A stretch of DNA of 64,000 nt, taken from positions 62,001 through 126,000 of the forward strand of contig JADJLJ010000005.1 of NCBI GenBank assembly GCA_016710165.1, in the 5' to 3' direction. Source of the DNA: Chitinophagaceae bacterium. Its GTDB lineage: Bacteria > Bacteroidota > Bacteroidia > Chitinophagales > Chitinophagaceae. The stretch's first letter is position 1. Each line of letters opens with the position of its first letter. The position numbers and the translations under genes were made by a program. Below, in pieces: positions 7,902-16,639 of this stretch. The notes under the pieces were generated by a model. It was not told the origin of the DNA and searched no databases. It saw only the letters and a list, made by a program, of their open reading frames with translations.

Positions 7902-7936
7902 ATTAAGGACAAATTTATCCTTAATTGGTATATTTG
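7902..7936. promoter_or_regulatory. Divergent norC/nod promoters with 8-8-8 palindromic operator
   Basis: ATTAAGGA (7902-7909), an 8-base spacer (7910-7917) and TCCTTAAT (7918-7925) form a perfect inverted repeat. Read on the minus strand, the spacer is TAAATTTG, a perfect TAnnTTTG -7 box for norC. On the plus strand a second perfect box, TATATTTG (7929-7936), lies three bases beyond the repeat and 16 bases before the nod ATG. The placement fits a repressor blocking both promoters. The nearby Rrf2 protein is the natural candidate (inference). No Crp/Fnr dyad is present here. Confidence 0.75.
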
Positions 7937-7952
7937 CCAAAATTTCCCTTTC

Positions 7953-10235
7953 ATGGCAAAGTATAACATTATCAACTACCTGCTTAATCCAAGAAATTGG
8001 TGGCTGCCGCTACTGGTTATTTTTGTGATCAGCATTACAGGGGTAACGATGATCGGGATTCATACATATACAGAAGCCCCGCCCATTCCATCTTATACTT
8101 CATCAAAAAATAAAGTCATCTTTTCTGACGAAGAAGTGCTGAAAGGACAAGCCGTATTTCAGCAATACGCACTTATGGAATACGGGAGTATGTTTGGGGA
8201 TGGTGCCAACCGTGGGCCCGACTATACAGCGGAAGCCTTGCACTATGTTTCCCATTACATGAATGAATATTACCAATCCCTGGTGAAAGCCGATTCTTCA
8301 GGCGATCTGATGAGAAAAGGGGTGATGGAACAGGTGAAAGCAGAGATCAAATCGAACCAATATGACAAGGCTGTTAACAAGGTTGTACTTACCGATGCCC
8401 AGGTCTATGCAGCCTCTGAACTGGTTGGGTTGTATCATCAGAAATTTACCAACCCTTCCTTCCCGGGAGCTTTTAAACCATCCGGGTATATCAGGGATAC
8501 AGTTGAGATCAGGTCCCTGACGGCCTTTTTCTTCTGGGGCGCCTGGGTATGTGGTGTGAAAAGACCTGGGCAACAGTATAGCTATACGCATAACTGGCCT
8601 TATGATCCCGCGGCCGGAAATACTCCCAGTTCGGCCATCATACTATGGAGTATCATAGGTTCGCTGGGGCTGATATTCGGATTGGGTATTGTATTGTATT
8701 ACCATGGAAAATTGGAAAAACTCGATGATGAGGCTTTTACAAACAAAGCCCAGCCATTTATGTCAAGGGGCGATGTAAATGAGTTTCAACCCGATGCTGT
8801 TCAAAAGGCTACCTACAAATTCTTTTATGTGGCGGTTTTGTTATTCGCTGTCCAGGTTCTGTCAGGTATTTTAACGGTTCATGATTTTGTTGGATTGGTA
8901 AACTTCTTTGGATTCAATATTTCCGAATCTCTTCCTGTTACCGTAACCAGGAGCTGGCATGTGCAATTATCTATTTTATGGATATCTGCCTGCTGGATAG
9001 GCGCTTCGTTTTTTATGATGTCATTGGTTTCGCCACAACAACCCAAAAAACAGGTTACGCTTATCAATACCGTTTTCTGGCTTACTTTTTTACTGTTGGC
9101 CGGGTCCTTTGCGGGCATATTCCTGGGCCCAATGGGAATCATCGGAAAGTACTGGTACTGGCTGGGTCACCAGGGATGGGAGTATATGGAACCTGGAAAA
9201 CTATGGCAGGTAATACTTGCGGTTATATTTATCATATGGGCATTAACACTATACCGGGGTATCAAACCGGTAATGAAACTGAAACAGCCATGGGCTTTGC
9301 CGAACTGGCTTGTGTATGCAACGTTCAGTATTATCCTGTTATTGATATCCGGTTTCATTGCAACTCCCAAGACGAATTTTGTGATCGCTGATTTCTGGCG
9401 ATGGATGGTGGTGCATATGTGGGCTGAAGCTTTTTTCGAAGTATTCACTACGGTACTGATCGGTTACTTTATGGTGGTAATGGGCCTGGTAAGCAGGCAG
9501 GCAGTGATTCGGGTTATTTACCTGGCTACGTTATTATTCCTGGGTTCGGGCCTGCTGGGCATCTCGCATAATTTTTACTGGAATGCAAAACCTGTTGGTA
9601 CCATGGCTTTGGGAGCTGTGTTCTCCACGCTTCAGGTTATCCCATTGGTATTGCTGACATTGGAAGCGTGGCGATTCAGTAAATTCCCCAACGTGCTGGA
9701 AAATAATAACAAAGTAAACGGTGGCCAGCAAAAGCAGTTTGGTTTTTCAGGGGTATTCCTTTTTTTGGTGGCTGTTAATTTCTGGAATTTTTTCGGAGCC
9801 GGGGTGTTGGGTTTTATTATCAATCTTCCCATTGCTAATTATTATGAGCTTGAAACCTATTTACCAGACAAGCATGGTCATGCAGCACTGATGGGGGTGT
9901 ACGGAAACCTTGCATTGACCACTATTTTATTTTGCTGCCAGTTATTATTTAAAGCAGACTGGTGGAAACCCGGCGTTATTAAAACTGTTTTCTGGTCGAT
10001 CAACATAGGCCTGTTGCTGATGGTTTTCCTTGATCTGTTTCCTGCAGGAATTTACCAGTTTAAAACAGTAACGGAGCAGGGCCTATGGTATGCCCGTAGC
10101 AGTTCATTTATAGAAAGTAACGGATTTCAAACCCTGACCTGGCTACGTATTGCAGGTGGTTCGCTATTCACATTGGGAGGAGTGATACCCCTGGTTTGGT
10201 TTATCACCCGGGGAAGAAAAGGGTTGAAAATATAA
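7953..10235 (+). CDS. nod: Putative nitric oxide dismutase (Nod), qNor-like
   Basis: A 760-residue, about 14-TM homologue of quinol-dependent NO reductase (qNor) with the usual N-terminal periplasmic domain lacking heme c. Heme ligands H336 (SWHVQLS), H641 and H643 (HGHAALMG) are kept, as are H488, E492 and E496 (VVHMWAEAFFE). Against Geobacillus qNor numbering (from memory) three classes of change stand out: the third FeB ligand H560 is N540 (ISHNFYW), the essential E581 is Q561 (STLQV), and the quinol-site residues E332 and D746 are G314 and G736. H328 (H310) and F336 (F318) appear retained. Loss of the quinol site with an FeB-ligand Asn is the signature used to separate Nod, proposed to convert 2 NO to N2 and O2, from qNor. 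Activity is inferred; a non-canonical NO reductase is the alternative. Confidence 0.8.
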   Translation: MAKYNIINYLLNPRNWWLPLLVIFVISITGVTMIGIHTYTEAPPIPSYTSSKNKVIFSDEEVLKGQAVFQQYALMEYGSMFGDGANRGPDYTAEALHYVSHYMNEYYQSLVKADSSGDLMRKGVMEQVKAEIKSNQYDKAVNKVVLTDAQVYAASELVGLYHQKFTNPSFPGAFKPSGYIRDTVEIRSLTAFFFWGAWVCGVKRPGQQYSYTHNWPYDPAAGNTPSSAIILWSIIGSLGLIFGLGIVLYYHGKLEKLDDEAFTNKAQPFMSRGDVNEFQPDAVQKATYKFFYVAVLLFAVQVLSGILTVHDFVGLVNFFGFNISESLPVTVTRSWHVQLSILWISACWIGASFFMMSLVSPQQPKKQVTLINTVFWLTFLLLAGSFAGIFLGPMGIIGKYWYWLGHQGWEYMEPGKLWQVILAVIFIIWALTLYRGIKPVMKLKQPWALPNWLVYATFSIILLLISGFIATPKTNFVIADFWRWMVVHMWAEAFFEVFTTVLIGYFMVVMGLVSRQAVIRVIYLATLLFLGSGLLGISHNFYWNAKPVGTMALGAVFSTLQVIPLVLLTLEAWRFSKFPNVLENNNKVNGGQQKQFGFSGVFLFLVAVNFWNFFGAGVLGFIINLPIANYYELETYLPDKHGHAALMGVYGNLALTTILFCCQLLFKADWWKPGVIKTVFWSINIGLLLMVFLDLFPAGIYQFKTVTEQGLWYARSSSFIESNGFQTLTWLRIAGGSLFTLGGVIPLVWFITRGRKGLKI

Positions 10236-10266
10236 ACAGGGTCCGGTATATTGAAACAATCATCTG

Positions 10267-10758
10267 ATGAAAAGAATACAGCGCCTCTGGCTGAATATTA
10301 AAATAAATATTATCTGGTGGCCAACACATTATTTCCTGATGGCTGGTGCAAAAAAAGCCAAAGGGGAATTGTCATTTAATAAAAAAAGCACCTGTGATAA
10401 ACCATTGGTATATTCCTGTTCGGGGTGTTCAAGTGCTGCACAAATGGCCAATTACCTTGCTGTACGGCTTGACAGAAACGGATTGGCGGAAATGTCGTGC
10501 ATAGTTGGTGTAGGAGGCAATGTAAAGAAACTGGTACATACTGCTTTATCCGGAAGGGGAATAATTACCATTGATGGTTGCCCATTGGCATGCTCTAAAG
10601 CATGCCTGGGTAATCATTTATTGCAACCTGCCATGCATTTTGAATTGACCAGTATGGGGGTTAAAAAAATACAACATGAAGATTTTGACCTGTTTCAGGC
10701 TGATGCGGTATTCAATGTGGTAAAGGCAAAAGTGGCCGCGTTTACAAAACAATATTAA
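10267..10758 (+). CDS. DGC-domain putative zinc-binding protein
   Basis: A 163-residue protein with the DGC domain: YSCSGCSSAAQMANYLAVRL at about residues 48-67, CIVGVGG near 79, and the name-giving DGCPLACSKACL near 101-112. The many conserved cysteines suggest metal or Fe-S binding; no biochemical function is established that I know of. The first 25 residues are hydrophobic and aromatic (IWWPTHYFLM) and may be a membrane-associating extension. It starts 31 bases after nod and is probably co-transcribed, so a role in Nod maturation or electron supply is possible but unproven. Confidence 0.8.
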   Translation: MKRIQRLWLNIKINIIWWPTHYFLMAGAKKAKGELSFNKKSTCDKPLVYSCSGCSSAAQMANYLAVRLDRNGLAEMSCIVGVGGNVKKLVHTALSGRGIITIDGCPLACSKACLGNHLLQPAMHFELTSMGVKKIQHEDFDLFQADAVFNVVKAKVAAFTKQY

Positions 10759-10770
10759 AAACAGGATTAA

Positions 10771-11253
10771 ATGAAGAAGCTGAAGAATAATAAAACGGCT
10801 GCAGAATCTAGTATCATTAAAACTGAAGTGGTTTGTCCCAATGATACAAACCCGATGGGCATGTTGAAAGGAGGCAGGTTGGTGGAATGGATGGATGTAA
10901 CGGCAGCGGTATGTGCACAAACGCATGCTGGAAATATCTGTGTTACTGCATCCATCAATCATGTTGATTTCAACACTTCAGCAACGGTGGGTGACATCAT
11001 CACAATCCATGCAAAGATCACCCGGGCATTTACCACTTCGATGGAGATCTTTGTACAGGCTTTTGCAAGGAAAGTGGCCAGCCTGAAAAATTCATTGATC
11101 AGTGAGGCTTATTTCACTTTCGTAGCTATTGATGAGAATGGCATAGCAACATCCGTTTTGAAATTAAAGCCCGTAGCTGCTTCTGAAAAAAGGCAATATG
11201 CAGCTGCACTTCACCGGAAGATGCGCAACAGGCTTATTCGTTCGGTCATGTAA
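10771..11253 (+). CDS. Acyl-CoA thioesterase, hotdog fold (YciA-like)
   Basis: A 160-residue single hotdog domain. The signature NDTNPMGMLKGGRLVEWMD lies near residues 28-46: the Asn and Asp region with GG fits the acyl-CoA thioesterase active site, and INHVDFNTSATVGDII follows near 66-81. It would hydrolyse acyl-CoA esters in the cytoplasm. It is 12 bases after the DGC gene and on the same strand as nod. No specific link between thioesterases and NO metabolism is known to me, so operon membership may be incidental. Confidence 0.85.
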   Translation: MKKLKNNKTAAESSIIKTEVVCPNDTNPMGMLKGGRLVEWMDVTAAVCAQTHAGNICVTASINHVDFNTSATVGDIITIHAKITRAFTTSMEIFVQAFARKVASLKNSLISEAYFTFVAIDENGIATSVLKLKPVAASEKRQYAAALHRKMRNRLIRSVM

Positions 11254-11350
11254 TCTGCATCCTGGTAAACCGGAAAATGCATGGACTATCTCATGTACAT
11301 CATGGCATAATGTTGATTTATTGGAATTCCAGTGGAATAAAAAATTTCGG

Positions 11351-12622
11351 ATGAATGACAGAAAAATTGAATTACTAGCCCCGGCAGGGTCATACGAAAG
11401 CCTGCAGGCAGCAATAGTCGCAGGCGCGGATTCCATTTATTTCGGGGTGGAGCAGCTAAATATGCGTGCACGTTCCTCCGGTTCATTCTCCGTTACTGAT
11501 ATAAAAACAATAAGCAATATTTGCAAAACGAGTGGTGTGAAGTCGTACATCACGCTTAATACGGTCATGTATGAGCATGATATGCAACTGCTGAAAGTCA
11601 TATTGCGGCAAGTGAAGAAATACGGAATCAATGCTGTGATTGCATCGGATTTTTCTGTGATCGAATATTGCAAAAAGCTGGATATACCGTTGCATATTTC
11701 AACCCAGGCGAATGTCAGCAATGTTAAATCAGTACAGTTCTTTTCCGGTTTTTCAGATGCCATCGTAATGGCAAGGGAACTTACATTAAAACAGGTAAAG
11801 GATATTGCACGTGAAATACAACGGAAGAAAATAGTAGGACCTTCCGGTGATTTGATCCGGATTGAAATATTTGTGCATGGTGCTTTATGTATGGCCATTT
11901 CAGGAAAATGTTATTTAAGTCTGCACGTACAAAATGCTTCTGCAAATCGGGGGGCCTGTATGCAGAATTGCAGAAGGGCTTATCTGGTAAGGGATGCTGA
12001 GTCGGGAGACGAACTCAGCATCGACAATGAATACATCATGTCACCAAAAGATCTGTGTACGATTGAGATACTCGACCGGGTAATCGATAGCGGGGCAGGC
12101 ATTTTAAAAATTGAAGGGAGAACCAAAGGGGCCGATTATGTCCGGGTGGTTACACAGTGTTATCGTGAAGCAATACAGGCAGTGAAGGAAGGAACATTTA
12201 CAGCAGAAAAAGTGACAAGATGGAAAAATGAATTGCGAAAGGTTTATAACCGTGGCTTCTGGGAAGGTTATTATCTTGGAAGAAAGTTCGGTGAGTGGAC
12301 ACTTCATCCCGGTTCTGCGGCTACGGAAAAGAAAATCTATATCGGTAAAGGGGTGCGGTATTATCCAGAAATTCATATCGGGGAATTTATTCTTGAATCA
12401 GGCAATCTGAAAGCTGGAGATACAATGTTGCGAACAGGGCCGGAATGTGGAATGCTGAAAGATAGGATAAAGACATTCCGGGTAAATGGAATAGATGGTA
12501 ATGAAGCGGTTAAGGGTGATAGAATTACTTTTCTGGTGGATTCAAAAGTCACCGTCAGTGACAAGCTTTATAAAATTATTGAAACAGTCAGCCATGCAGA
12601 AGATAGTTCAATACAGAAATAA
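11351..12622 (+). CDS. U32 peptidase-family protein, TrhP/YegQ-like
   Basis: A 423-residue U32 protein beginning IELLAPAGSYESLQAAIVAGADSIYFG. The Fe-S and fold motifs are ISTQANVSN near 117, VHGALCMAISGKCYLS near 176-191 and SANRGACMQNCRRAY near 197-211, with ILKIEGRTKGADYV near 254. TrhP (YegQ) uses prephenate and an Fe-S cluster for O2-independent 5-hydroxyuridine formation in tRNA; UbiU/UbiV do similar O2-independent hydroxylation. The length and motif order favour the TrhP type. The ATG at 11351 is preferred over upstream in-frame codons because conservation starts there. The gene for a small ferredoxin overlaps its end by 29 bases, suggesting its electron donor. Confidence 0.8.
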   Translation: MNDRKIELLAPAGSYESLQAAIVAGADSIYFGVEQLNMRARSSGSFSVTDIKTISNICKTSGVKSYITLNTVMYEHDMQLLKVILRQVKKYGINAVIASDFSVIEYCKKLDIPLHISTQANVSNVKSVQFFSGFSDAIVMARELTLKQVKDIAREIQRKKIVGPSGDLIRIEIFVHGALCMAISGKCYLSLHVQNASANRGACMQNCRRAYLVRDAESGDELSIDNEYIMSPKDLCTIEILDRVIDSGAGILKIEGRTKGADYVRVVTQCYREAIQAVKEGTFTAEKVTRWKNELRKVYNRGFWEGYYLGRKFGEWTLHPGSAATEKKIYIGKGVRYYPEIHIGEFILESGNLKAGDTMLRTGPECGMLKDRIKTFRVNGIDGNEAVKGDRITFLVDSKVTVSDKLYKIIETVSHAEDSSIQK

Positions 12623-12815
12623 GTGTATCGGTTGTGGTGTTTGTGCAGAACAACAACCGGAACTCTGGCGTATGTCAAGAAAAGACGGCAAAGCTATTTT
12701 ATTAAGGGCGGTGAAGAAGAAGGAAATATTTGTATTGCCAATGAACAATTCAGCTCACCAAAAAACACTCGAAGTGATCCAGGTCTGCCCGGTAAAAAGT
12801 ATAAAAATATCATGA
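12594..12815 (+). CDS. Single-cluster ferredoxin
   Basis: A 73-residue ferredoxin. C-x2-C-x2-C at residues 11, 14 and 17 (NKCIGCGVCAE) plus a distant CP at residue 65 (IQVCPVKSI) provide four ligands for one [4Fe-4S] cluster. It starts inside the end of the U32 gene and its TGA overlaps the ATG of the next gene (ATGA). The tight overlaps imply translational coupling and suggest it serves the U32 protein or the PNPOx-like protein. Confidence 0.85.
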   Translation: MQKIVQYRNKCIGCGVCAEQQPELWRMSRKDGKAILLRAVKKKEIFVLPMNNSAHQKTLEVIQVCPVKSIKIS

Positions 12816-13264
12816 ACAAGACCATCATTCAATTTCTTTGTGAGCAAAATTGTGCAAGTATTTGCTGTATAGATGAAGAAGGCAGGCCTTACTGTTTTAG
12901 TTGTTTCTATGTATTCAACAGTAAACAGGCGCTGATCTACTTTAAGTCATCTGTAAACTCTCATCATGCCGGGTTTATGAAGAAGAACCCATTCATTGCC
13001 GGAACCGTTTTACCTGATAAACTGAATACGTTGGCAATTAAAGGAATACAGTTTGAAGGGATCGTTTTAGACACTGAACTCCCGGAGGTCAATAGGGGAC
13101 TGAACGATTACTTTAAAAAATATCCCATGGCCCTGGCCATGCCTGGCCAGATCTGGGCTTTGCAAATTGACCGTATCAAAATGACCGACAATACATTGGG
13201 TTTCGGGAAAAAAATTATCTGGTACAGGAATGAGCTACCAAAACCTTTATTCATCGATAAATAA
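12812..13264 (+). CDS. Pyridoxamine 5'-phosphate oxidase-like flavin-binding protein
   Basis: A 150-residue split-barrel protein of the PNPOx-like superfamily. It starts with a short helix, then ICCIDEEGRPYCFSCFYVF near residues 18-36 and IYFKSSVNSHHAGFMKKNP near 42-60, the pattern of FMN- or F420/heme-utilisation-type split barrels. True PNPOx activity is unlikely because the family is broad. It overlaps the ferredoxin by four bases and is the last gene of the apparent nod operon, so a flavin-dependent redox role linked to the ferredoxin is plausible (inference). Confidence 0.75.
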   Translation: MNKTIIQFLCEQNCASICCIDEEGRPYCFSCFYVFNSKQALIYFKSSVNSHHAGFMKKNPFIAGTVLPDKLNTLAIKGIQFEGIVLDTELPEVNRGLNDYFKKYPMALAMPGQIWALQIDRIKMTDNTLGFGKKIIWYRNELPKPLFIDK

Positions 13265-13369
13265 ACAGGGGCAGGTCCGGGATCAGATTTGAACCAGGCC
13301 CGTTGCCGGTAATAGTAACCATTGCTGCCATTCAGCTTATGCCGGATCGCAGTGTAAAAAAAAACTTTC

Positions 13370-15187
13370 ATGCTTTATCCAGGTCACCATAAATTCCATA
13401 TCCCGGTAATGGGGTTGGCGTTTACCATCGACACCCCGGTGAAGATCGCCCGCTTCGGTATCTCTTCTGTTATTTCCATTGTGGAAAGCAGGTTGATCGA
13501 AATGATGCGAAAACATTACTATCCTTATATCAGCCGGGAATATTTCGCTATTTCGGCCAGGGAAAAGGATTTCCGGGCCCAACGGGTCACGGATTATCTC
13601 AACCTGGTAAATAAGATCGTAGAATCCCAGGTAGAAGAACTCAGAAGATCTGCGTTTGAAAAGGGATCAGAGATCGTCAGGTATTTTGAAATGCTGCCGG
13701 ATGACAGTGCGGTCAAACAGTTGTATCATAAAATGACCAATACGGCGGGGTTGGCGGAAAAGAAAAAGCTTGAGGAACAATTGCGGGCTCAGATACGCCC
13801 GGGCAGCATTGATGTAAATATTATGACCAAGACCGACCGGAATAATTATGATGAAAAAGGAACATTGCTTGAAGACGGGTCGGATGCGGTAGCTGCCCTG
13901 CGGGGATATGAACGAAGCGAATTGAAAAACTCATCCGTGATATTCTCTGCAGGTACAAACCTCCGGTTATTCAATTACCTCGAAAACTGTACGTCATTTC
14001 ATGTTAATGAAGACGGGGTGTTCACAAAAAAAGTGGTCATTAAAGTGAGTGATTACCGTTCGGCGCTGATCCAGGGTAAATACCTTGCTAAAAAAGGGAT
14101 CTGGGTAAGTGAGTTCCGGATCGAATCGGGATTGAACTGCGGGGGTCATGCCTTTGCTACAGAAGGCTACCTGCTGGGGCCAATACTGGATGAGTTCATG
14201 AACAAAAGACAGGAACTGGTTGATACACTTTTTGATATTTATAACAGGGTCTTGTTTGAAAAGTACAAAAGAAAATTTGTTTATCCACCCAGGATAAGCT
14301 TTTCTGTCCAGGGTGGTATCGGTACGCATGCGGAGGATGACTTTTTGCGCCGGCATTATAAAATGGACAGCACAGGCTGGGGAACCCCATTCCTGCTGGT
14401 TCCGGAAGCCACAACCGTTGATGAAGAAACATTGGCCCTTTTGTGCAAAGCAAAAGAGGAGGATGTTCAGCTCAGTAAGAACTCCCCGTTCGGTGTCAGG
14501 TTCCATTACCTGAAAGGCACCAGTTCTGAAAAAGAAAAACAGGCAAGAATCTCAACCGGGAAACCCGGGAGTCCCTGTACCGAAAAACACCTGGCATTCA
14601 ATACAGAATTTACGGAAGAGCCCATCTGTACTGCTTCCCGGAAATACCAGAAATTGAAGATCGCCCAGTTGCAATCACTTGGCTTACCCGGGCCGGTTTA
14701 CCAAAAGCAGCTAACGGAAGTACTGGATAAGGAGTGCCTGTGTATTGGACTGAGTAATGCTGCTATGCTTAATTATTCCGGAACGATGATCAAAAAACTG
14801 AAGGCTGTTGCGGTATGTCCGGGCCCGAATATTGCAAATTTTTCCAAAACTGTTTCATTGCAAACCATGGTTGATCACATCTATGGGAGGGAAAATATCA
14901 TTTCCAATCCTGAAAGGCCCCATATGTTCATTGCCGAATTAAACCTGTATGTCAAATACCTGAAAGAGCAACTGGAGGATCTGGTTTTTGAACAGAAGAT
15001 ACCCAGAATGATCAAGTATTATAGTTCGTTTTATCAAAATCTGCGGGACGGCATCAGGTACTATTTTAAACTTTCCTGTTTGGCTCATTCAGCAGGCGAT
15101 CCGTTTAAGCAGGCACTGAAAAATGCCGGATCTGAACTGGATGCTTTGGGTTCTCAATATCCTTTTATAAGGCCGCAGTCTGAATAA
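13370..15187 (+). CDS. Large conserved protein of unknown function, Cys-rich centre
   Basis: A 605-residue cytoplasmic protein without signal or TM segments. The opening IPVMGLAFTIDTPVKIARFGISSV, later FRIESGLNCGGHAFATEGYLLGPILDEF (about 244-271) and SFSVQGGIGTHAED (about 304-317), resemble successive strands of a TIM-barrel, perhaps FMN-binding, but I cannot assign a family. Cysteine clusters (GSPCTEKH about 403-410, PICTASRKYQ about 422-431, DKECLCIGLSN about 456-466 and AVCPGPN about 484-490) would suit an Fe-S cluster. It starts 105 bases after the PNPOx-like gene and may belong to the same transcription unit. A redox enzyme is the likeliest guess. Confidence 0.6.
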   Translation: MLYPGHHKFHIPVMGLAFTIDTPVKIARFGISSVISIVESRLIEMMRKHYYPYISREYFAISAREKDFRAQRVTDYLNLVNKIVESQVEELRRSAFEKGSEIVRYFEMLPDDSAVKQLYHKMTNTAGLAEKKKLEEQLRAQIRPGSIDVNIMTKTDRNNYDEKGTLLEDGSDAVAALRGYERSELKNSSVIFSAGTNLRLFNYLENCTSFHVNEDGVFTKKVVIKVSDYRSALIQGKYLAKKGIWVSEFRIESGLNCGGHAFATEGYLLGPILDEFMNKRQELVDTLFDIYNRVLFEKYKRKFVYPPRISFSVQGGIGTHAEDDFLRRHYKMDSTGWGTPFLLVPEATTVDEETLALLCKAKEEDVQLSKNSPFGVRFHYLKGTSSEKEKQARISTGKPGSPCTEKHLAFNTEFTEEPICTASRKYQKLKIAQLQSLGLPGPVYQKQLTEVLDKECLCIGLSNAAMLNYSGTMIKKLKAVAVCPGPNIANFSKTVSLQTMVDHIYGRENIISNPERPHMFIAELNLYVKYLKEQLEDLVFEQKIPRMIKYYSSFYQNLRDGIRYYFKLSCLAHSAGDPFKQALKNAGSELDALGSQYPFIRPQSE

Positions 15188-15246
15188 AAAGCTGGCACTT
15201 CAATAATTGATCTGCCGGCTTTTACTTTCAATTTCATGTGGGTCCA

Positions 15247-16629
15247 TCAGGGCAATTTTTCAAACCTTGCCTGGAAGAACCTCAGGTACTTCGGTTCGTA
15301 TATCATTTTCATTCCGTTGATCCTGTTCCTGCGCTCATACACCCGGGCAGCCGATTCGGCGATCACATCCATGTGTGCCTGGGTATATACACGGCGGGGG
15401 ATGGTGAAGCGTACCAGTTCCAGTTTCGGATAATAATTCTCGCCATTCGCTTTTCTTCCGGCAGAAACAATGCCCCGCTCCATGGTACGTACCCCGGAAT
15501 CAAGGTAGATCTCTGCGGCCAGTGTCTGTGCCGGGAAATGATCCTGTTTGATGTGCGGCAGGAATTTTTTTGCATCCACAAAAATTCCGTGCCCCCCGAT
15601 GGGTTTCACAATCGGGACATTGTATTCCGTCATTTTATTGCCGAGGTAGATGACCTGTCCAACCCTTGCCCGGATATGGGCATCACTCACACTTTCGCCA
15701 ATGCCAATGGCCATCGCTTCCATATCCCTGCCGGCAAGGCCGCCATAGGTATGCAGCCCTTCATACACCACCACCATATTCCTTGCTTCTTCAAAAACAT
15801 CCCAATCGTTCACGGCCAGGAAGCCACCGATATTCACCAGCGCATCTTTTTTAGCGCTCATGGTGGCCCCGTCGGTGTATGAGCAGATCTCCTTTACGAT
15901 CTCTTTTATCGATCTCCTTTCATAGCCCTTTTCTTTTTGCTGAATGAAGTATGCATTCTCTGCCACCCTCGTCATGTCGTGAATGATGCGGATGCGGTGT
16001 TTTTTTGTGAATGCCCGCAGTTCTTTCAGGTTCTTCATGCTGATGGGTTGTCCGCCGGCCATATTCACACTGGTGGCAATGCTTATGTACGGGATCCGCT
16101 CAGCGCCGTATTTTTTAACAAGCCTTTCCAGTTTTTCCAGGTCAACGTTTCCCTTGAACGGGAATTCATTTTCCGGGTCGTGCGCTTCATCAATGATGAT
16201 GTCTTCAAACTTTCCTCCGGCCAGTTCCTGGTGCAGGCGGGTGGTGGTGAAGTACATATTGCCGGGGATGATATCCCCTTTTTTGATGAGGATCTTCGAC
16301 AGGATATTCTCAGCACCACGGCCCTGGTGGGTAGGCACAAGGTATTTATAACCATACGTGTCTTTTACCACTTTCTCCAGGTTATAAAAATTACGGCTTC
16401 CAGCATAGGCTTCATCACCCATCATCATGCCGGCCCATTGGCGGTCGCTCATGGCCGAAGTTCCGCTGTCGGTTAACAGGTCAATGTACACATCTTCCGA
16501 TCTCAGCAGGAACGTATTGAACCCCGCTTCATGCAATGCTTTTTTACGCTGGCCTGCCGTTGTCATTTTCAGCAACTCCACCATTTTTATCTTGTAGGGC
16601 TCGGCCCAGCTTTTTCTTATATTCTTCAT
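15247..16629 (-). CDS. tpl: Tyrosine phenol-lyase
   Basis: A 460-residue PLP-dependent beta-eliminating lyase. The PLP lysine is in MSAKKDALVNIGGF near residue 257. TPL-type markers are MMMGDEAYAGS near 67-77, PTHQGRGAENILS near 99-111, and MERGIVSAGR near 378-387, which holds the arginine used for phenol recognition. These match TPL better than tryptophanase. It would cleave L-tyrosine to phenol, pyruvate and ammonia. It lies 10 bases downstream of tnaA and was probably formed by duplication within this family. Both should be transcribed from the dyad promoter at 18116-18158. Confidence 0.88.
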   Translation of the reverse strand: MKNIRKSWAEPYKIKMVELLKMTTAGQRKKALHEAGFNTFLLRSEDVYIDLLTDSGTSAMSDRQWAGMMMGDEAYAGSRNFYNLEKVVKDTYGYKYLVPTHQGRGAENILSKILIKKGDIIPGNMYFTTTRLHQELAGGKFEDIIIDEAHDPENEFPFKGNVDLEKLERLVKKYGAERIPYISIATSVNMAGGQPISMKNLKELRAFTKKHRIRIIHDMTRVAENAYFIQQKEKGYERRSIKEIVKEICSYTDGATMSAKKDALVNIGGFLAVNDWDVFEEARNMVVVYEGLHTYGGLAGRDMEAMAIGIGESVSDAHIRARVGQVIYLGNKMTEYNVPIVKPIGGHGIFVDAKKFLPHIKQDHFPAQTLAAEIYLDSGVRTMERGIVSAGRKANGENYYPKLELVRFTIPRRVYTQAHMDVIAESAARVYERRNRINGMKMIYEPKYLRFFQARFEKLP

Positions 16630-16639
16630 TTTTATTGAT

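Noticed and set aside
7953..10235. Plain annotation as quinol-dependent NO reductase (norZ)
   Set aside because: Overall fold matches, but the FeB-ligand Asn, the Gln at the E581 position and the loss of two quinol-site residues argue against a standard qNor; kept as the alternative.
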